NCBI RefSeq assembly: GCF_023343835.1
Contig: NC_064447.1
Coordinates: 1,488,001-1,552,000 of the forward strand
Reading direction: 5' to 3'
Length of the DNA stretch: 64,000 nt
DNA from: Lagopus muta
Lineage: Eukaryota; Chordata; Aves; Galliformes; Phasianidae
The translations under genes and the position numbers were made by a program. Positions 44,826 to 57,938 of this stretch are shown piece by piece. The notes under the pieces were generated by a model that worked only from the letters and a program-made list of their open reading frames with translations, did not search any database and was not told where the DNA came from. How positions within the stretch are numbered: the stretch's first letter is position 1; each line of letters begins with the position of its first letter.

Positions 44826-47800
44826 CTGGGGCCGGGGGACAGAAGGCAGTGAGCACCCAGCCAGCAGGACATGGCAGCAGGCACCGGGACCTGCACCAGC
44901 CGTGACCCAGGAGAGCCGGAGCCCCAACCTGTCTCCAGCGCTCAACAGCCATTCCTCTGCTTCTGAACCTAACTTCACTCTGATTTTAAGCACCAAGCAA
45001 GGAACAAGCACAGCAAAAGCCCTGCAGCAGTCTGGCAGGTTGTGGCACAGTGGTACTGCAGAGCTGCACTTGAGGCGATGATGTTTACAAAGCCATCACC
45101 GAGAAGGCAGGATATCAGCACTGACACTGCTACATGCCCTCTGCCATCCTATTTCCTCAGTAGGCTGCCAAAGTCCTCTCATTTCACCTTTTATGACTGT
45201 GGCGTCTAAAAGCAGTGTGATGAGGAGGCTGGCTCCAGCCCACCTCTCATCTCATCGGCTTCAGCCCACGGATTGAGAGGTCTCCATGGATGGAGCAGGC
45301 AGCCGTGCCCACAGAACCGCGGCTTAAAGTGAATGGCACTTGAGAGCAAAAGCACATTCCTCTGCCAACTAAAACAGAAGGCAAACGACCCAGCGCAGGC
45401 AGAATGCACAGTTTGGAGGCAATTATCTCCGAGACACTAGAAACAGAGGAGATACAGGGACATTTCTCACTGTTTTCCTTCATCTGATTTGCTTCTAATG
45501 AGAAGTAAAGAGACGGAAATGATTCTGAGCTCCGGAGTGAACTTCTGTCTATATTAAACTGGCGGCGGCGCAGATAAAAGGGTTCCGTGCCCTGTGGCTG
45601 TGAGTCATCAGGACTCAGTGAAAGGGCCTTGATTTATCTAGAGCTAAACTCTGCGGTGGAGCAACTGATAGCTGCAAACAACGCCCACGAGTTACAACCG
45701 GCCGCAGCAGCGTGCTCAGCAGCCAGGCTGCGTGCTGTGGGCATGCAGCACCGGGTCAGGGCCGCAGCAATGAGCTCCTTGCTGCAGCTCAGCTGCATTT
45801 ATCCCCGCTGCAATCAGGCCTTGCTGCTCAGCTGAGGGTTGCCCCGGGGTCGGCAGGTCGCGGGTGCAGTCACAACGGTTTTCACAGCGTGTGAGGATGG
45901 TTGTGCTCAGCATGGCTTCATTTTTATCACTCTCTTCCACTGGGTGGTTTACAGTGCCATAGTCTCTGCATGTTCTGGGTTTTCCTGTTCGCAGTGCTGC
46001 AGATCTCAGCCCAGAAAATAGTGTTAATAATTACTGTAATTATACAATTTTAAGCACACTTTGTTGAAGGGTGTGGGCTGCCCGGGCTCCAGCAGAGAAC
46101 CAGTCCATGTCGGATGGGGCTGCTCCATCCTGAGAAGAAGGAGCTCAAAAGACAGAGGTGGGGAGGAGTTAACTCTTTTAAGGGATGCTGTGGCTTGGGG
46201 TGGCAAAGAGACAGGGGCTGGGGTCCTGCAGGGCTTCTTGTGGCTGCGTGGCATGGGGGAGGTTTTGGTGCAGAGGGCACTGTTGGGATGCCTGCACTGA
46301 GTGCCAGGGCTGCTTTCCTGAACCACCATCAAATCCAGCTCGAGGTCACCCAGCAAAGGAGCAAGCAAAGCCGGGGAGAAGACCGATGAGCAGCTGTCAG
46401 GGAATTGCCAACCCTTTGTGGCCAACCTCGCCCTGAACTGGGAGATTGGAACCAAAGGATCAGCGAGCATCCAGAATGGGAGCTGGCACCAAAGTATCAG
46501 CCAGAATATTGCCCAAGGGCAGGCGTGCAGACCACTGCCAAAGGGCTCAGAGAGCACCTGCATTTTCCACTATCATCGCCTGAGCACAAGCAATTTTTCA
46601 GGACTGGAGAAACAGAGAATGGATCAAAACCGGAGCATGAGCTCCCTTCCAAAATAGTGGGATTTCATAACCCACCCACAGGCAGCCTCAAACCTAGGAC
46701 ACAGCTCTGCGCTTGGCATCCCTGCTTGGCGGCAGTGCTGCTGGGAACGGCGTGCCCCAGCCACCTGCACATGGAGGATTTCACAACCAGGCACCTGGAG
46801 CGCCGCTGGGCTCCAGCCTAGAGCCAACGTGCGGCTCTGCTGCTGGCCAGGCGAGTCGCAAGCACTGCCATTGCTGCCCAACCCCAGGGAAGTACAGAGG
46901 TTGCTCGCCACATCAGAGCCCTGTTTCCCACGTGCACGCACCCCAAAGGTATTTAAGTATTGCGCAGAATTGGGTGGTGACCAGGCCTGCAAGGATGGAG
47001 AACCCCCAACAGCCGGGCTGCCTCTGCCTGCACTGCTGGGCCAAACACTGCTGTGTGCGATGGAAACATCTGCATGCCTGGAAAATGCACTTGCTTACTG
47101 AAACCTGGGTCCAGGGAAAGGCAGCAAACAAGCAATAGGGCTTTGCTTGTTTGTGTCCTGCAGATTTTCTCTTTTTCCCACTTGGCAAACGCACCGGGTT
47201 TTGTTTTGAATGGAGCCGAAACGAGCCTGCCTCTTTTGTTTAGCAATAACAACCAACTTATACAGATCCCATTCCCACCAGGACATTTTTGCTTGGGCTC
47301 CAGAAGCCCGACGCTGTCAGCCCAGCGCCGGGAGGAGCAGGGTGTCCCTGCACAGCCATAGAGCCAGGCACAAGGACGCGCCCTGGGAGCTCCCGTGTTC
47401 CGTCCGGCAGAGCACAGCACAGTCAGGATGCTGGGACCTCCCACGGCACGCGCACTGAGGCCGGGAGAGATGGAGCCTGCAGGTCAGCAAAAACGCCGGG
47501 ACTCTGAGAAGGGTCTGGAGCCAACCAAGAAGATCACTTGCTGGCAGCCACAGGAGGCCTCCCATAAAACACACCGCTCCCGCCAGCCGAGCAGTAAATT
47601 TGGGGCAGGAAGGGAGCTGAGACACTCAAGCAAATTCTGTTGCAACACAATCGCGCTGCCGACGTTTCTTTAGGGGTTTTTATTTTATTTTATTTTTTTC
47701 CCCTGCATTGTTTATTTATTTATTTGCTTTAATTAAGCATTCTGATCAGGGTTTTTTAACGAGCCCAGAAGGAGCCTGTGGCTTAACTCCCAGTAATGGA

Positions 47801-48199
47801 TGACTGCAATTAGACTTCCAGCTCCTCGCTCACCCATGAGCTTCCACTGCAGCCGTGAGGGCAGTGGGTGCTGCTGCTCTGTGTGCCAACATGCGGCCCC
47901 TCCGTACTGGGCACCACAGGGCAGGATCTGCTCCCTTCTCTTCCAGTGCCTGGAAATGCTGCGTTTCTGCCTCGGCACATCCAAGGTGCCGAGGTGTGGG
48001 TGCTGCAGATTGCCCTGAAGGGCCGTGGGGGGCAGCTCGGCCACGTCCTGCCTCCATTGAGGGCAAATGTTCTGTGCTTCTGCAGTGCAGCCCTTAATTG
48101 CTGCTTGACATGAAGTATCTGAGCGAGGAAGTCTTGGGTAAATGTTCTTGCTATGGGAACACACAGTGCTGAGTCTCTTTAATTACATTGTTTTTGTTT

Positions 48200-48420
48200 G
48201 GCTTTTTTTATTAGTTGCTCTGCGGCTTCCCCTCCCCGACGGGCCGAGCAGCTCACGCTAAATATGGCCGGGCTTAGCGGCCGCGCTGAAACCCGAAGCG
48301 CGGCACCAGCCTGGCTGGATGCGGCCGGACAGGGGGACGGGGGGGACGCATTCCAGCGGCCGTGGCCGGCTCCGACCCGCGCCGCTCCGGGCACCTCCAC
48401 CGCCCTGCAATGCGTCCCGT
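48200..48420. promoter_or_regulatory. CpG-rich block inside the 13-kb intron
   Basis: About 220 bp has many CpGs (for example GCGGCCGCGCTG), unlike the flanking intron, and includes a CArG-like CTAAATATGG. It could be an internal promoter or an enhancer. There is no TATA box or exon to support a transcript start. Confidence 0.35.
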
Positions 48421-51400
48421 GCCCTCCCATCCTTCACCCCACGTTCTGCACCCGCAGCCCTCCTTCCCCTCCGCAGCATCCCCCCAACCCGTGCCCACTG
48501 CTGCCGGCACCGCTGCCACACACCTGCTGCCCTCACGCTGCCCACCGGGCACGGCGCTTTCATCTCCCCCTTTCCCCCTCTTCCCCCCCCTTCCTTGTTA
48601 TTTTAAAGGCATTCCGGAGGATGCTGTCGGGCTTCGATGTGGTTTGGTTGGGTTGTTTGTTTTCGTACTGGAGGTTTTATGATCACATTGGGAACGAGCC
48701 CTAATTGAGCTGCAATTCGAATTGCAGTCCGTGGGTATTTGTTTCATTTTTGGAAGGGCTTAAGCTGCAGCACAGCTTAGGCTGGAGAATGCATTTGGTT
48801 TTAACTGGAACCTGATGGGGATGGGGCTGAGCGCGACAGGGCTCTGCGGGCCGTGGCCGACGCATGTTGGGAAACCCAACTGGGAACAGCAGCCCCGCAG
48901 CCACCTGAACCCACAGCACTGCCCAGACATGCATGGGGCAGCTCACAGCTACCCCGCACACCCCACAGTGCTCCCAGCTGCTCCAGGAGCAGCAGCAGAG
49001 CCGAGCTGCTCACAGGCAGCAGGCGGGACCTAAAGGTCAGCGCCCAAACTGCCCTTCATGGGATCGGCATCGGTGTCAACTTCTGCTGACTGCCCAGCGC
49101 CGACTGCCAGGCCCCAGCACTCCACGTACACAGAGCTTCTGGCACAGGTAGGGACGGGAAACAGAGGGATTCCCACGGTGCAGGCGTCCATCTGAACACC
49201 GGCCTCGCACCGCAGTGTGCTCCCTGTGCTCCCATGGGTGCTGGGATGCTGGGGCGGGTGGAGGTGCTGGGGGGACGCCCCGACCCGCTGGCACCATCCC
49301 GGCTCAGTCCGACTTCCGCATATCAAAAGCGGATGAGGAGCGGGGACTTAGTGCCTGTTTCAGGAAGAAACCCAATCCCCTCATGGCCTGCCAGGAACAG
49401 GCAGCGCTCTGTGCCACAGATGCATGTGTGCAAACTCTTCTCGGGGGTATCAAATGCAGGAGCTGAGTCATACGACGCCTGGGCTCAAAGATCACTGAAG
49501 GCAAAAGGAGGGGAAAAATTCTCTCTGCGGGGTCACCGGGTCCCCGCTGGGCCCCCCCAAGGGAAGGGTGGGATGCTGAGCTGAGGACATATGGCTGCTG
49601 TGCTGGGAGGGGTGAGAAGGGCGCTAAGCCATGTGCACCCACAGCTAATGCCATCCCATGCTTAGCTCCCAGTGGGGCCAGAGGAGCTGTGGGGCCAGCG
49701 GCTCCATCACAACACTGTATCACTGAGATATAGGGCCATGGGGCCACGCAGCAGGCAGGCCCCCCAGCTCTTCCCAGGCCAACCTGCTGGGCTGAGACCT
49801 GCAGAATTGTCACAGCAGTGCCAGGCACCCATTTGAACCCAGGCCTGTGGGATGCACAGCAAATCCTTTAACCTCCTGCGCCACCTGGTGCCACCAGGAC
49901 GAATACGCGGATGAGCGCTGGCTCCCATTGGAAACCACCTCTTCTCCCAAACCATGAAACTGCAGAAAACCGGCCCAAGGAGGATGTGGGGATGCCCTCT
50001 GCTCCACGCCTGGAGCTGGACTCCAGACCCAGTCCAGTCCGCCAAATCTGCACCCCTCCACGGCCCCCCACGCGACCTCCCCAGCCCTCCCGGTGGTTTC
50101 CCTGCTGGTGGAAGGCCACCTCCAGTCCCTCGCCCTACCCAAGTCATGCAGCGAGATGGGGACCAAGCTGCTTGCTCATGCCAAGGCTGCACGATGAAAA
50201 CCAGCACTGGCTGAAGACTTCCAGAGCTGCACCCAAAGGGGTTATAAAAAGGCAGGCCACAGACATTGATCTCAGTGGGGAGGAGGAGACGACGGCCAAG
50301 GCACAATGGAAGAACAGACAAGCGCACACACCCGGCTCCAGAGCTGCTGCCCAGCTGGTAAATGTTACTGCAGTCAGAAAACCCCTTTCTTGCTGGAAGG
50401 CAACCAGCAAGGCGCAGCCGGCACCACCGGGCACACTGGCCTTGACCCACATGGCAGTCCTGGCACTGTGACCAAGAGCAGCCACCATCCATCCCTCGGG
50501 GACATCCCTGGCCTGCAGGACCCCTCCCTGCCCTGCGTACACAGGGGTCTGAAGCCAAGCTGGCCTGGCCAGGAAGCGCTCCATTACAGCACAAGTGTTC
50601 CCAGTGCTCCCATGTGCCCTGCAGTGAAGCTTGAGGCTTTCCCGTAGCCTCCCTCCATCCTTCCCATCATTGGGTGAGGAGCACAAGGACAGTCGAGTGT
50701 ACGGAGGAATTTCTGAAGCTGTCAGCAAAGGTCTGCCTTCCACTCTAATATGAAAGAAGATGCCAAAAGCCTCAGCAACCACCAGGTTGCACCTCCAGGT
50801 GATGGGACACGCTCATCTGCCCACGTGTTGCAATGGATGTGGCAAGCACTGCAAAGCACACCCATTGGAGACACGGAGGCAAATGCCCTTCTCCAAGGAT
50901 TCGCAGGATGCAGAAGCACATGGAGATGTTCTCCTCCATCACACATCACCTCCCAGCAGCTGGAGGCCTGGGCACAGCACCCCAGGGGGCTCACAGTGCC
51001 TTCCGGGCTTCACAAGGAGACCCACAGGGCAGCTCCTGCCAGCAGCCAGGCTCTCAACCCATGGCCACACGTGGACCAAGCCAATGCCATCGTTTGTGGA
51101 GTGCTTTGCAGCTTCCCAGTGACCCTGCATGGGTCCACGTAGTCGCTGACTTGGACCTACATGGCCTGGAGGTGGCTCAGTGCTCAGTGCTTGGTACTGT
51201 GGCCAGGAGCCTCCCTGCCTCCACTGGGGACTCTGAGGAGCAATCCTGGCATGCACGGTCATGCTTCCCAGAGGCTAACAATTTGACCAAATCTGGGTTG
51301 ATTTCCATCAGGAATGTCCCAGCCCTGCCAAATTTCAAGTCTCTTTTCCAAAGCATGGAGGCACCAGAAGTCCTTAAACAAAGAGACGGAAAAAAAAAAA

Positions 51401-51449
51401 ATAGCATTGGCAAAGCTACCGTTTTTCCCCAACCTTCTGCTGAAACTTG

Positions 51450-51475
51450 AAAGAAAAAAAAAAAAAAAAAAAAAA
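51450..51475 (+). repeat. Poly-A tract
   Basis: A run of about 22 A residues, with a shorter run 60 bp before it. No attached retroelement body was recognised. Confidence 0.8.
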
Positions 51476-52904
51476 GGGAGAGAGAAAGTTCAGCCCGAGG
51501 CAGAGTGAGCATGGAAAAATTCAGCCCCAACAGTTAAGGTCTGGCAAAGGTATAAGCAAACAAACTTCCACTGGAAAGCATTGTATAGCTTCAACAACAG
51601 CGTCTGCTGGCTCCGGCCGCAATCAGCGCGGCGCACAACGTGCCCCCCTGCCCCCCGCGCCCCTTCCCCTGCACTGCAGGGCACACGAGGACGGCGCTGC
51701 TGCGGCACAGACACCGCAGGCACGGAGCTGAACCTGAGACCGGGGCGCTGTGGTTGTGGCTGCACGGTCCCCCCGTGCTGCCTGGGGGTGGCTCTGCCTG
51801 GCTGCGGGCGTCCCTCCTCCCTGCGCTTGGCTGCTCGGCTGGCACATCCCCACCCCCCGGTTTATCAGGAGCGCGAGGTGAGCGCAGCAACCGCGGGAGC
51901 ATCCTCCTGCATTGTGGGTATGGGAAACGGCCGAAGATCAGCCCCAGATCTCACACGAGTTCACATGAGGTTCACACCACTGGAGCTCTGCTTCACAAGT
52001 GGTGTTGCTTGTCTGCTTGCTATGAGACTTTGGGACAGTGCGACCAGGGCAGAGCAGGGCCAGGACAAGAGGACAGGAGCTTCTGGCAGCATCTGCCTCC
52101 TCCTGCTCAGAACCCAAGGCTCCAAGTGTATACACATGGCTGAAGCTCTCTTGTACAACCCAGACAGAGTTGCATGGGGAGAGCAGAAGCATCAGCTGAG
52201 TGCCACGGCAGCTTAGCAGCACCCAGAATCATGCTCCTTGCTTCCTGGGATCCGGCAGGAGCCATCCCCCAGTGCAGAGACATCCAAAACTGAGCCAGGA
52301 AATAACTGAAGGCTATACCTGCCCGGATCTCCTTTGACCTGGGAAGAGCCATCCACCCACCTCCGCTCTGTCACTGCCTCTGACCAGAATAACTGCCTCC
52401 TCCTCTCCACAAAGACACGGATGAGTGAGAACACCACTCAGGAGAAAAATAAGCCTTGCTTTTTATAGCACCTGCCGCTCGGCCACCACAGGCTTCTGCT
52501 ATGTGGGACCCAGTGCACAAACCCTGACCTTGGTGCTCTTTGCAGGAGGGGAAAGCACACTAACAATGCAGCCAAGGCATGAGCAGGGGCTGCCTCTGCC
52601 TCCACTGGGAGAAGCCATGTCCTGACACCCCAGCAATTCAGCAATTCAGCCCCGAGCTCCAGCCTGGGCCTCACTCCTTGGTGATGGGTGAAGTTCAGAA
52701 ACCCCTATGAGTCAGTTTGTGTTGGGATTTTCTCATCTGGGTCATTTCTGAACGAAACTGCAGCTTCTATCAGATCTGCACTACTCTGCGCTGCCCATAT
52801 GGCAAAACCTCCTCCACACTGCCAAGCAGCTTTTTGTGGCCAAAGACCTTCATCCCTGCCTGACCCTCCCCACTGACACCGGGAATAAAGGAACAGACAA
52901 AAGT

Positions 52905-52995
52905 GGGATCATAGGATCATAGAACAGCTCAGGTTGGAAGGGACTTCAAGATCACCCAGTTCCAATCCCTGCCAGCCACTAGGTCAGGGATGAGA
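52905..52995 (-). mobile_element. CR1 LINE 3'-end fragment
   Basis: Read on the plus strand it starts GGATCATAGGATCATAGAAC and continues GGTTGGAAGGGACTTCAAGA, the reverse complement of the CR1 3' end with its tail repeats. Same sense as the ANKFN1-like gene. Confidence 0.95.
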
Positions 52996-53159
52996 AAGGA
53001 AAGGCCCCAGTGAGCAACCGCAGGGCACACCAGGGGAGATGGACACGTACTTCTGTGCTGGGGAGAACGGAGATGCCAAAAAGGAAGACAAGGGAACTTG
53101 GAAGTGAGCAGCAGATGGGAATGAAACTGCTTCTTCCTGACATCCCCCAGGCACAATGC

Positions 53160-53213
53160 TCAGCAGGATGGGTTCCCCAAAGTGGGCAGGATTGGCTCCC
53201 CGAAGTGGTGGAA
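53160..53213 (+). repeat. Short tandem duplication, two units of about 23 bp
   Basis: Two adjacent similar units: GGATGGGTTCCCCAAAGTGG and GGATTGGCTCCCCGAAGTGG. Small and probably incidental. Confidence 0.6.
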
Positions 53214-54597
53214 GAAAGTTGGGTAAAGGGAGTGCATGAGAAGCAAAACAGTGCAGGAGAGTGAGCATGCAGCCAGGGGAGAGCGTGGGGAAGAGGTGAG
53301 GGAGATCCCAGCACACCCGGGGCACCGCTCAGCCATCTCACAGCAGCCAAGCCAGGAGGTCCAGCACTGAGCTGGCGCCTGGACATGCTGTCCAGGAAGG
53401 CAAACAGAAGGTTCCTGGAACCCTGGCGGGCAGCAGTGCTTCAGCCAGGAGGAAACTATCAAAGAGCAGAGAAAACCACGCAACGCGGACTGCTGTTGTT
53501 TGTAGGATGAGGGAGGACTACAGGCACACACTGCCCTGAAGGAGCTGGGAGATGGGGCTGGGGAGGTGGTGCAGGTGAGGAGTGCTGCTCCCACACCTCA
53601 ATGTCCCCAGCAGAGCAGCAGTGATGTGGGACCCTGTCTGCCCCAGACATCAGCCTGGTCCCTTCTGCCTGCCCCACAGAGTGCTGGGGAAGTCATGCTC
53701 AGAGCTCCAGAGCCCTGTTGTAGGGAAGTCAGGACTTCTCTTGATATTCCCACTGCAGAATTGCATTGAGATCTATCTTGTGTGCAGGCTGAGGGCTGGG
53801 AGAGCTGAGACCCCTCTCAAAGTGCAGTACACAGACACTAGCCAGCACCTAGTGCAGAGGATACTGCAAAGCACATGGGAAGGGCTTGGCTCACAGTAAG
53901 ATCCAGACATCCACCAGGTTTTTCTTCATACCAAGGACTGTGGTATCTCTGCACCTTCCTCCAGCACAGCCATGGGCATTGGGTGCTGCTATACAAACCC
54001 AGCAGCAGGCACCTTCCAGGCATGGGTGCATCCATGGAGAAGGAGCACTGAAGATACTGCACGATGGAGAGCACCTTCTACGCTCCTGGCATCCAGGGAC
54101 CTGAGGCATTCATCCTGCTGTAAAGAGCCAGGCCACGGGGGATGAGAAAGAAATGAGAAGGCAAATGGCCTGGAGTCAATGTGCACTGAGGATAATGGAT
54201 ATGCTGCAACTGAGAAATGAACTGATCAGGCTCAGATGCACCAACCACCAGCAGAAGGAAGTGCCCAGAACCACACGCTGGTGCCACGGTTCAAATTATT
54301 CTTTTCAATAAATGACATCTGCTCCCTGTGCTCTCAGCAAGGCAGGGTCCGGCCCAAGGGCTCCAAACATGCACGTTGATCTTCTCTGACCATTTTTCTC
54401 TGTCCCTTTCCTAGAGGGCTGCCTCTTTCCCACTGAAGCCACATGAGAAACAAGTGCCAGCTGCCTTCTCCTGCCCTCACAGACCCCGGGACCAGCTGCT
54501 CCCTCTGTGGCTCCCTGCTGGTGATGCTTCCTTCCGAATGGTTTCCTAAGGGCAACCTGAGCATTCAGGGAGATACAGGCAGAGATCACAATGACAC

Positions 54598-54642
54598 TGA
54601 CTTTAAGGTCCCTTCCAACCCGCATTATTCTGTGGATCTCAG
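54598..54642 (+). mobile_element. CR1 LINE tail remnant
   Basis: Contains AAGGTCCCTTCCAACCCGCA and ATTATTCTGTGGATCTC, resembling the last 45 bases of CR1. Only the tail survives. Confidence 0.7.
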
Positions 54643-55984
54643 ACTTTGAGGGTGCACTTGTCCCCACCAGCGAGTCCCCCAGCCATCGGTGAGTTCTGGC
54701 CCTGCTGGCCATATCCTGGGGGCACCCTGCTGCCACCCCCAGGTGTGGGGATGGGGCTGTGAGGTCGTGCCATCATGAGCGGAGCGCTGTGCTGAAGTCC
54801 GGTTCCACACAGCTAATTCAATAAGTCCCAGATACCATTACTTCATACGGCAGAGAGGCTCCACAGCTATTAGGGGAATTGGGAACGGGGGGGAGGAGGA
54901 GCTGAAATGGAGAAGGGAGAGAGACGGGGAGGGTGGAGAGGGGGAAGCTAAGACAAGCAGCAGAACAAAACATCCCATAAATCATGAGGAGCTGCTGAAA
55001 TACCAGAACAAATGACCCCATAGCTTGGCCATTGTTCCTGAGTGATGGCTCAAAGCTCTCTCAGCAGAGACAAAACACCGCTCCTTCGTCCCACTGCTGT
55101 GCTGCCCGGCCAGGAGCAGCACTGAGCTGGGAGTCAGGATCCACTATGGGTGCAAGTAACTCCAGCATGGCAATGTGCCTCATGGCACCAGTGGGACCCA
55201 TATCTCCCTGCCTGCCAAGAGCATCCCTGAGCTCCCAGCATCCCATGACCCTACAGAACCCAGCAATGCTTTCACTGGGTGCATCAGGGCCTGATGCTCC
55301 CTCTGGTTGCTCCTTAACCAGACCAAGAGGCACTGGGCTTGGGAGAAGTGGATCTCCTATTGGGCATGTAATGTAAGGTGTAGGATCGCTCAGGTATGGC
55401 CACGCAACCCAGAGGAGCACAGAGCCCTCCATGGTGCTGCTGCTCCCTGGCTCCCAAAAAGTCACTGCTAACTCCCTCAGCAAAAACACAGTCACCAAGG
55501 AAAGAGCCTTGCAAACCATCCACAGACATGGTCCACCAGACCCAAAGCAGCACAGCACCTGCAGGGCACTGCGAGTTGGAAGTGAGGCACCTCCCACGCA
55601 TGGCTACTGTGCCCCCATACCAGCAGCAGTATGGGGAGAGTCTCCATCCCCCAAAAAGGGGGAATTTTATTGCATTAGGAGACGTTCTACCCCCGTGCTC
55701 CTGGCCAGCAGGGCTTCTGCCAGCACTGCTTGCGATGGGCAGCCAAGGAGAGGGGATAGGGGATGGGGACAGGAGGAATGCACCGTGCTTTCCCTCAGTT
55801 GTCATGGGAGTGCACTGCTCTGACCACAGACACAGAGGAGCTGAAAATGTGGGCAGCTCACATGGAACCAGAGAGTGCTGAGCAGCCCTGAGCCCCTAAC
55901 CCTGAAACAGGAGGAAAGCAGGGGAAAATGAGAGAGCAGAGGGCAAGTAGAAGAAGGAAAACTGGAATGAGAGGTGGGTAGGGA

Positions 55985-56080
55985 AAGGAGAGCACAGCCT
56001 GATGCCAGGAAGGCACAAATCAGTGGCAGAAGAGCAGCACAACCTGATGCCAGGAGTGCACACTGCTGCATGGCACAGGA
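55985..56080 (+). repeat. Imperfect tandem duplication, two units of about 45 bp
   Basis: The phrases AGCACAGCCTGATGCCAGGA and AGCACAACCTGATGCCAGGA occur 48 bp apart with similar flanks. Confidence 0.6.
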
Positions 56081-57356
56081 GTGACACAGGGCACAGAGCA
56101 CCCCAGGCCCTGCACAGAGCCAGGAGGAGAGCAGGGGTGCAGCCCTCCTATCTGCTTCAAGCTCATGTAAGGGGAGAGAGGATCAGTCCTGAGGTGGCAC
56201 ACAGGGAGAAGAGGATCCCACTCACCTCAGCTCACCCCAAGGGAGAGACGGATGCTCACATTTCCCAGAGGGGCTCTGCACACACCAGGATGTCCCTGTG
56301 GGGGCCATCAGGGTTCTGATTTGGAACTCAGACAGCAGAAGGTGTTGAACTGCAAATGCTTTTGTTTCTCAGCCTTCATCTCATTGAGGGTTCAGAATTA
56401 GATGGGTATCATGGAGCAGCAGAACCCCCCGGGGCTGTGGCCATAAGCACTCCAGGCCCCCTGCCCAGCTCATGCTGCACTGCCCAGTGTGCTGCAGGGC
56501 CTCAACAGTGGGCACTTTGTGGTGCTGCCTTTAAAAAAATACCCTAAAAAAAAATATATCCTAATAATGAAGTATTTATTTGGGTAAACAACCTATGAAT
56601 GAAAGAAGTGTTTTCTCAAGACTTCACTTTTTCCCTGCCACCTCTCCCTCCACTCCCAGTAATAAGCAGAACTAACAGGGCTCTGCTCGGTCACTGCTGA
56701 GCTCGGGATCAGACCCTGCTCACTCAGTGCAGCACCACAACAGAGCAAGCTGAGCTGAAAGCCAGCCTGTCCTCCCCCAGAGCCGTGTGCAGGCTGCCCT
56801 ACCGTCCCTCAGAGCAGCACCTTTTCCTGCTGTCGTGGTGCCACAGCTGTGCAAACTGCTGCAGAGCAATGGGCTCCCATCTTGCAGCCCCCGGGGCTGA
56901 CAGAGGCATTAGAGGGAGAAGAGAAATGCTGACTTCTCTCATGTATGCATGATGAGAAAAGAGGAGAACTACAAGCCGATGGGTTTTAAGGAGCACTTTG
57001 CTTGTTTTCCTGTTTGCCATGTTACAAATTCTCGTGTTGGGAAGATTGAGAGCAATTGAGGTACAGCTTTCTGATGACATCGGTTCAGCAAAAAAGAAGG
57101 TTGTATAACAGAGAGGAAAATGATCTGATCCCACAGAGCTGGCATTCTGTGCCTGGCCTCCTTGGTACCTGCACAGCTTCAGTGCCCAACAACCTCACAG
57201 ATGGGGCAGCCTGGAGAAGGACCCACCGCCTCACACAGAAGTGTGAGAACATACAACGAATGCCAGACAGTTCTCCAAAGAAAGCAGGGAAAGCAAAAAC
57301 CAAACTTGACATTCTTAAAATTTCTGAGCATTTCTTTTTCTCTTTCTTCTTCTTTT

Positions 57357-57379
57357 CACTTTTTTTTTTTTTTTTTTTT
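57357..57379 (+). repeat. Poly-T tract in the large intron
   Basis: A T run of about 22 bases after a TTTCTTC-rich lead. In gene sense this is a poly-A run with no element body recognised. Confidence 0.85.
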
Positions 57380-57809
57380 AAGCTTTACCCTCCTTTCTCC
57401 ATCTAAGGAAGCAGAGAGCAATGCAATTTCCAGTTCTCTAAAATATCCTTAGCAGGTCACCTCCAGCACAGGGAGGGCCGGCTGTGATCTGCTTCCAAGG
57501 CTGCTGAATGAGAGCTCAGCAAGCTGGGGTGGAGCTGGGCTGAGCGTGGGGAAGGGGCAGCCCCACAGCCCCGGGGCTGGGACCCAACACAGCGGGCTCA
57601 CAGCTGCCCAGCCCCGACGGATGCCCGTCTCGCTGCTCTCCTTTCACCCCACACAGCAGGAGCCCATCTGGGGCTGCCCGTCACTCCTGCAATGGGGTGA
57701 TGGTTTGAAGGGTGTTCCCCCATGGGGCAATGCACGGACAGAGTGGGGACAGGGGGGCAGGAGGGGGCTGGGAGGCTGCTTGCCCCCAGCCCCTTCTTGC
57801 AGCTCTTAC

Positions 57810-57938
57810 CATTCAATGCTCAGAGACCTGGGCCGGAAGGCAGACAGCTCGGCCGAGCCATACTCAGCTTTCCTTCTCTTCTCCTGCTTCTGCTTCACCG
57901 ACAAGCGGTGGGCAAACCTAGCGAGGCTGCTTTCCGAC
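57810..57938 (-). CDS. ANKFN1L: ANKFN1-like upstream coding exon
   Basis: Forty-three codons, SESSLARFAHRLSVKQKQEK, RRKAEYGSAELSAFRPRSLS, IEW, basic and without Met. Acceptor CCCTTCCCCAG and donor ATG|GTAAGA are both strong. Its two-base overhang (TG) joins the first base of the 44.8-kb exon to give Trp, so ...[15 protein letters not shown] is continuous. This supports a longer N-terminus, whose start codon I cannot locate. Confidence 0.75.

Larger units (their letters stand above)
44826..57809 (-). other. ANKFN1L: Large (13-kb) 5' intron of the ANKFN1-like gene
   Basis: Contains no exon I can support. It holds a CpG-rich block with palindromes (48,200-48,800), an A-rich tract (51,450-51,475), a CR1 3' piece on the minus strand (52,905-52,995), a CR1 tail (54,598-54,642) and a small tandem duplication (55,985-56,080). 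The rest is ordinary non-coding DNA. Confidence 0.7.

Noticed and set aside
51361..51500. A-rich tracts as the end of a processed pseudogene
   Set aside because: No coding remnant lies upstream on either strand and there are no flanking duplications that I could see.
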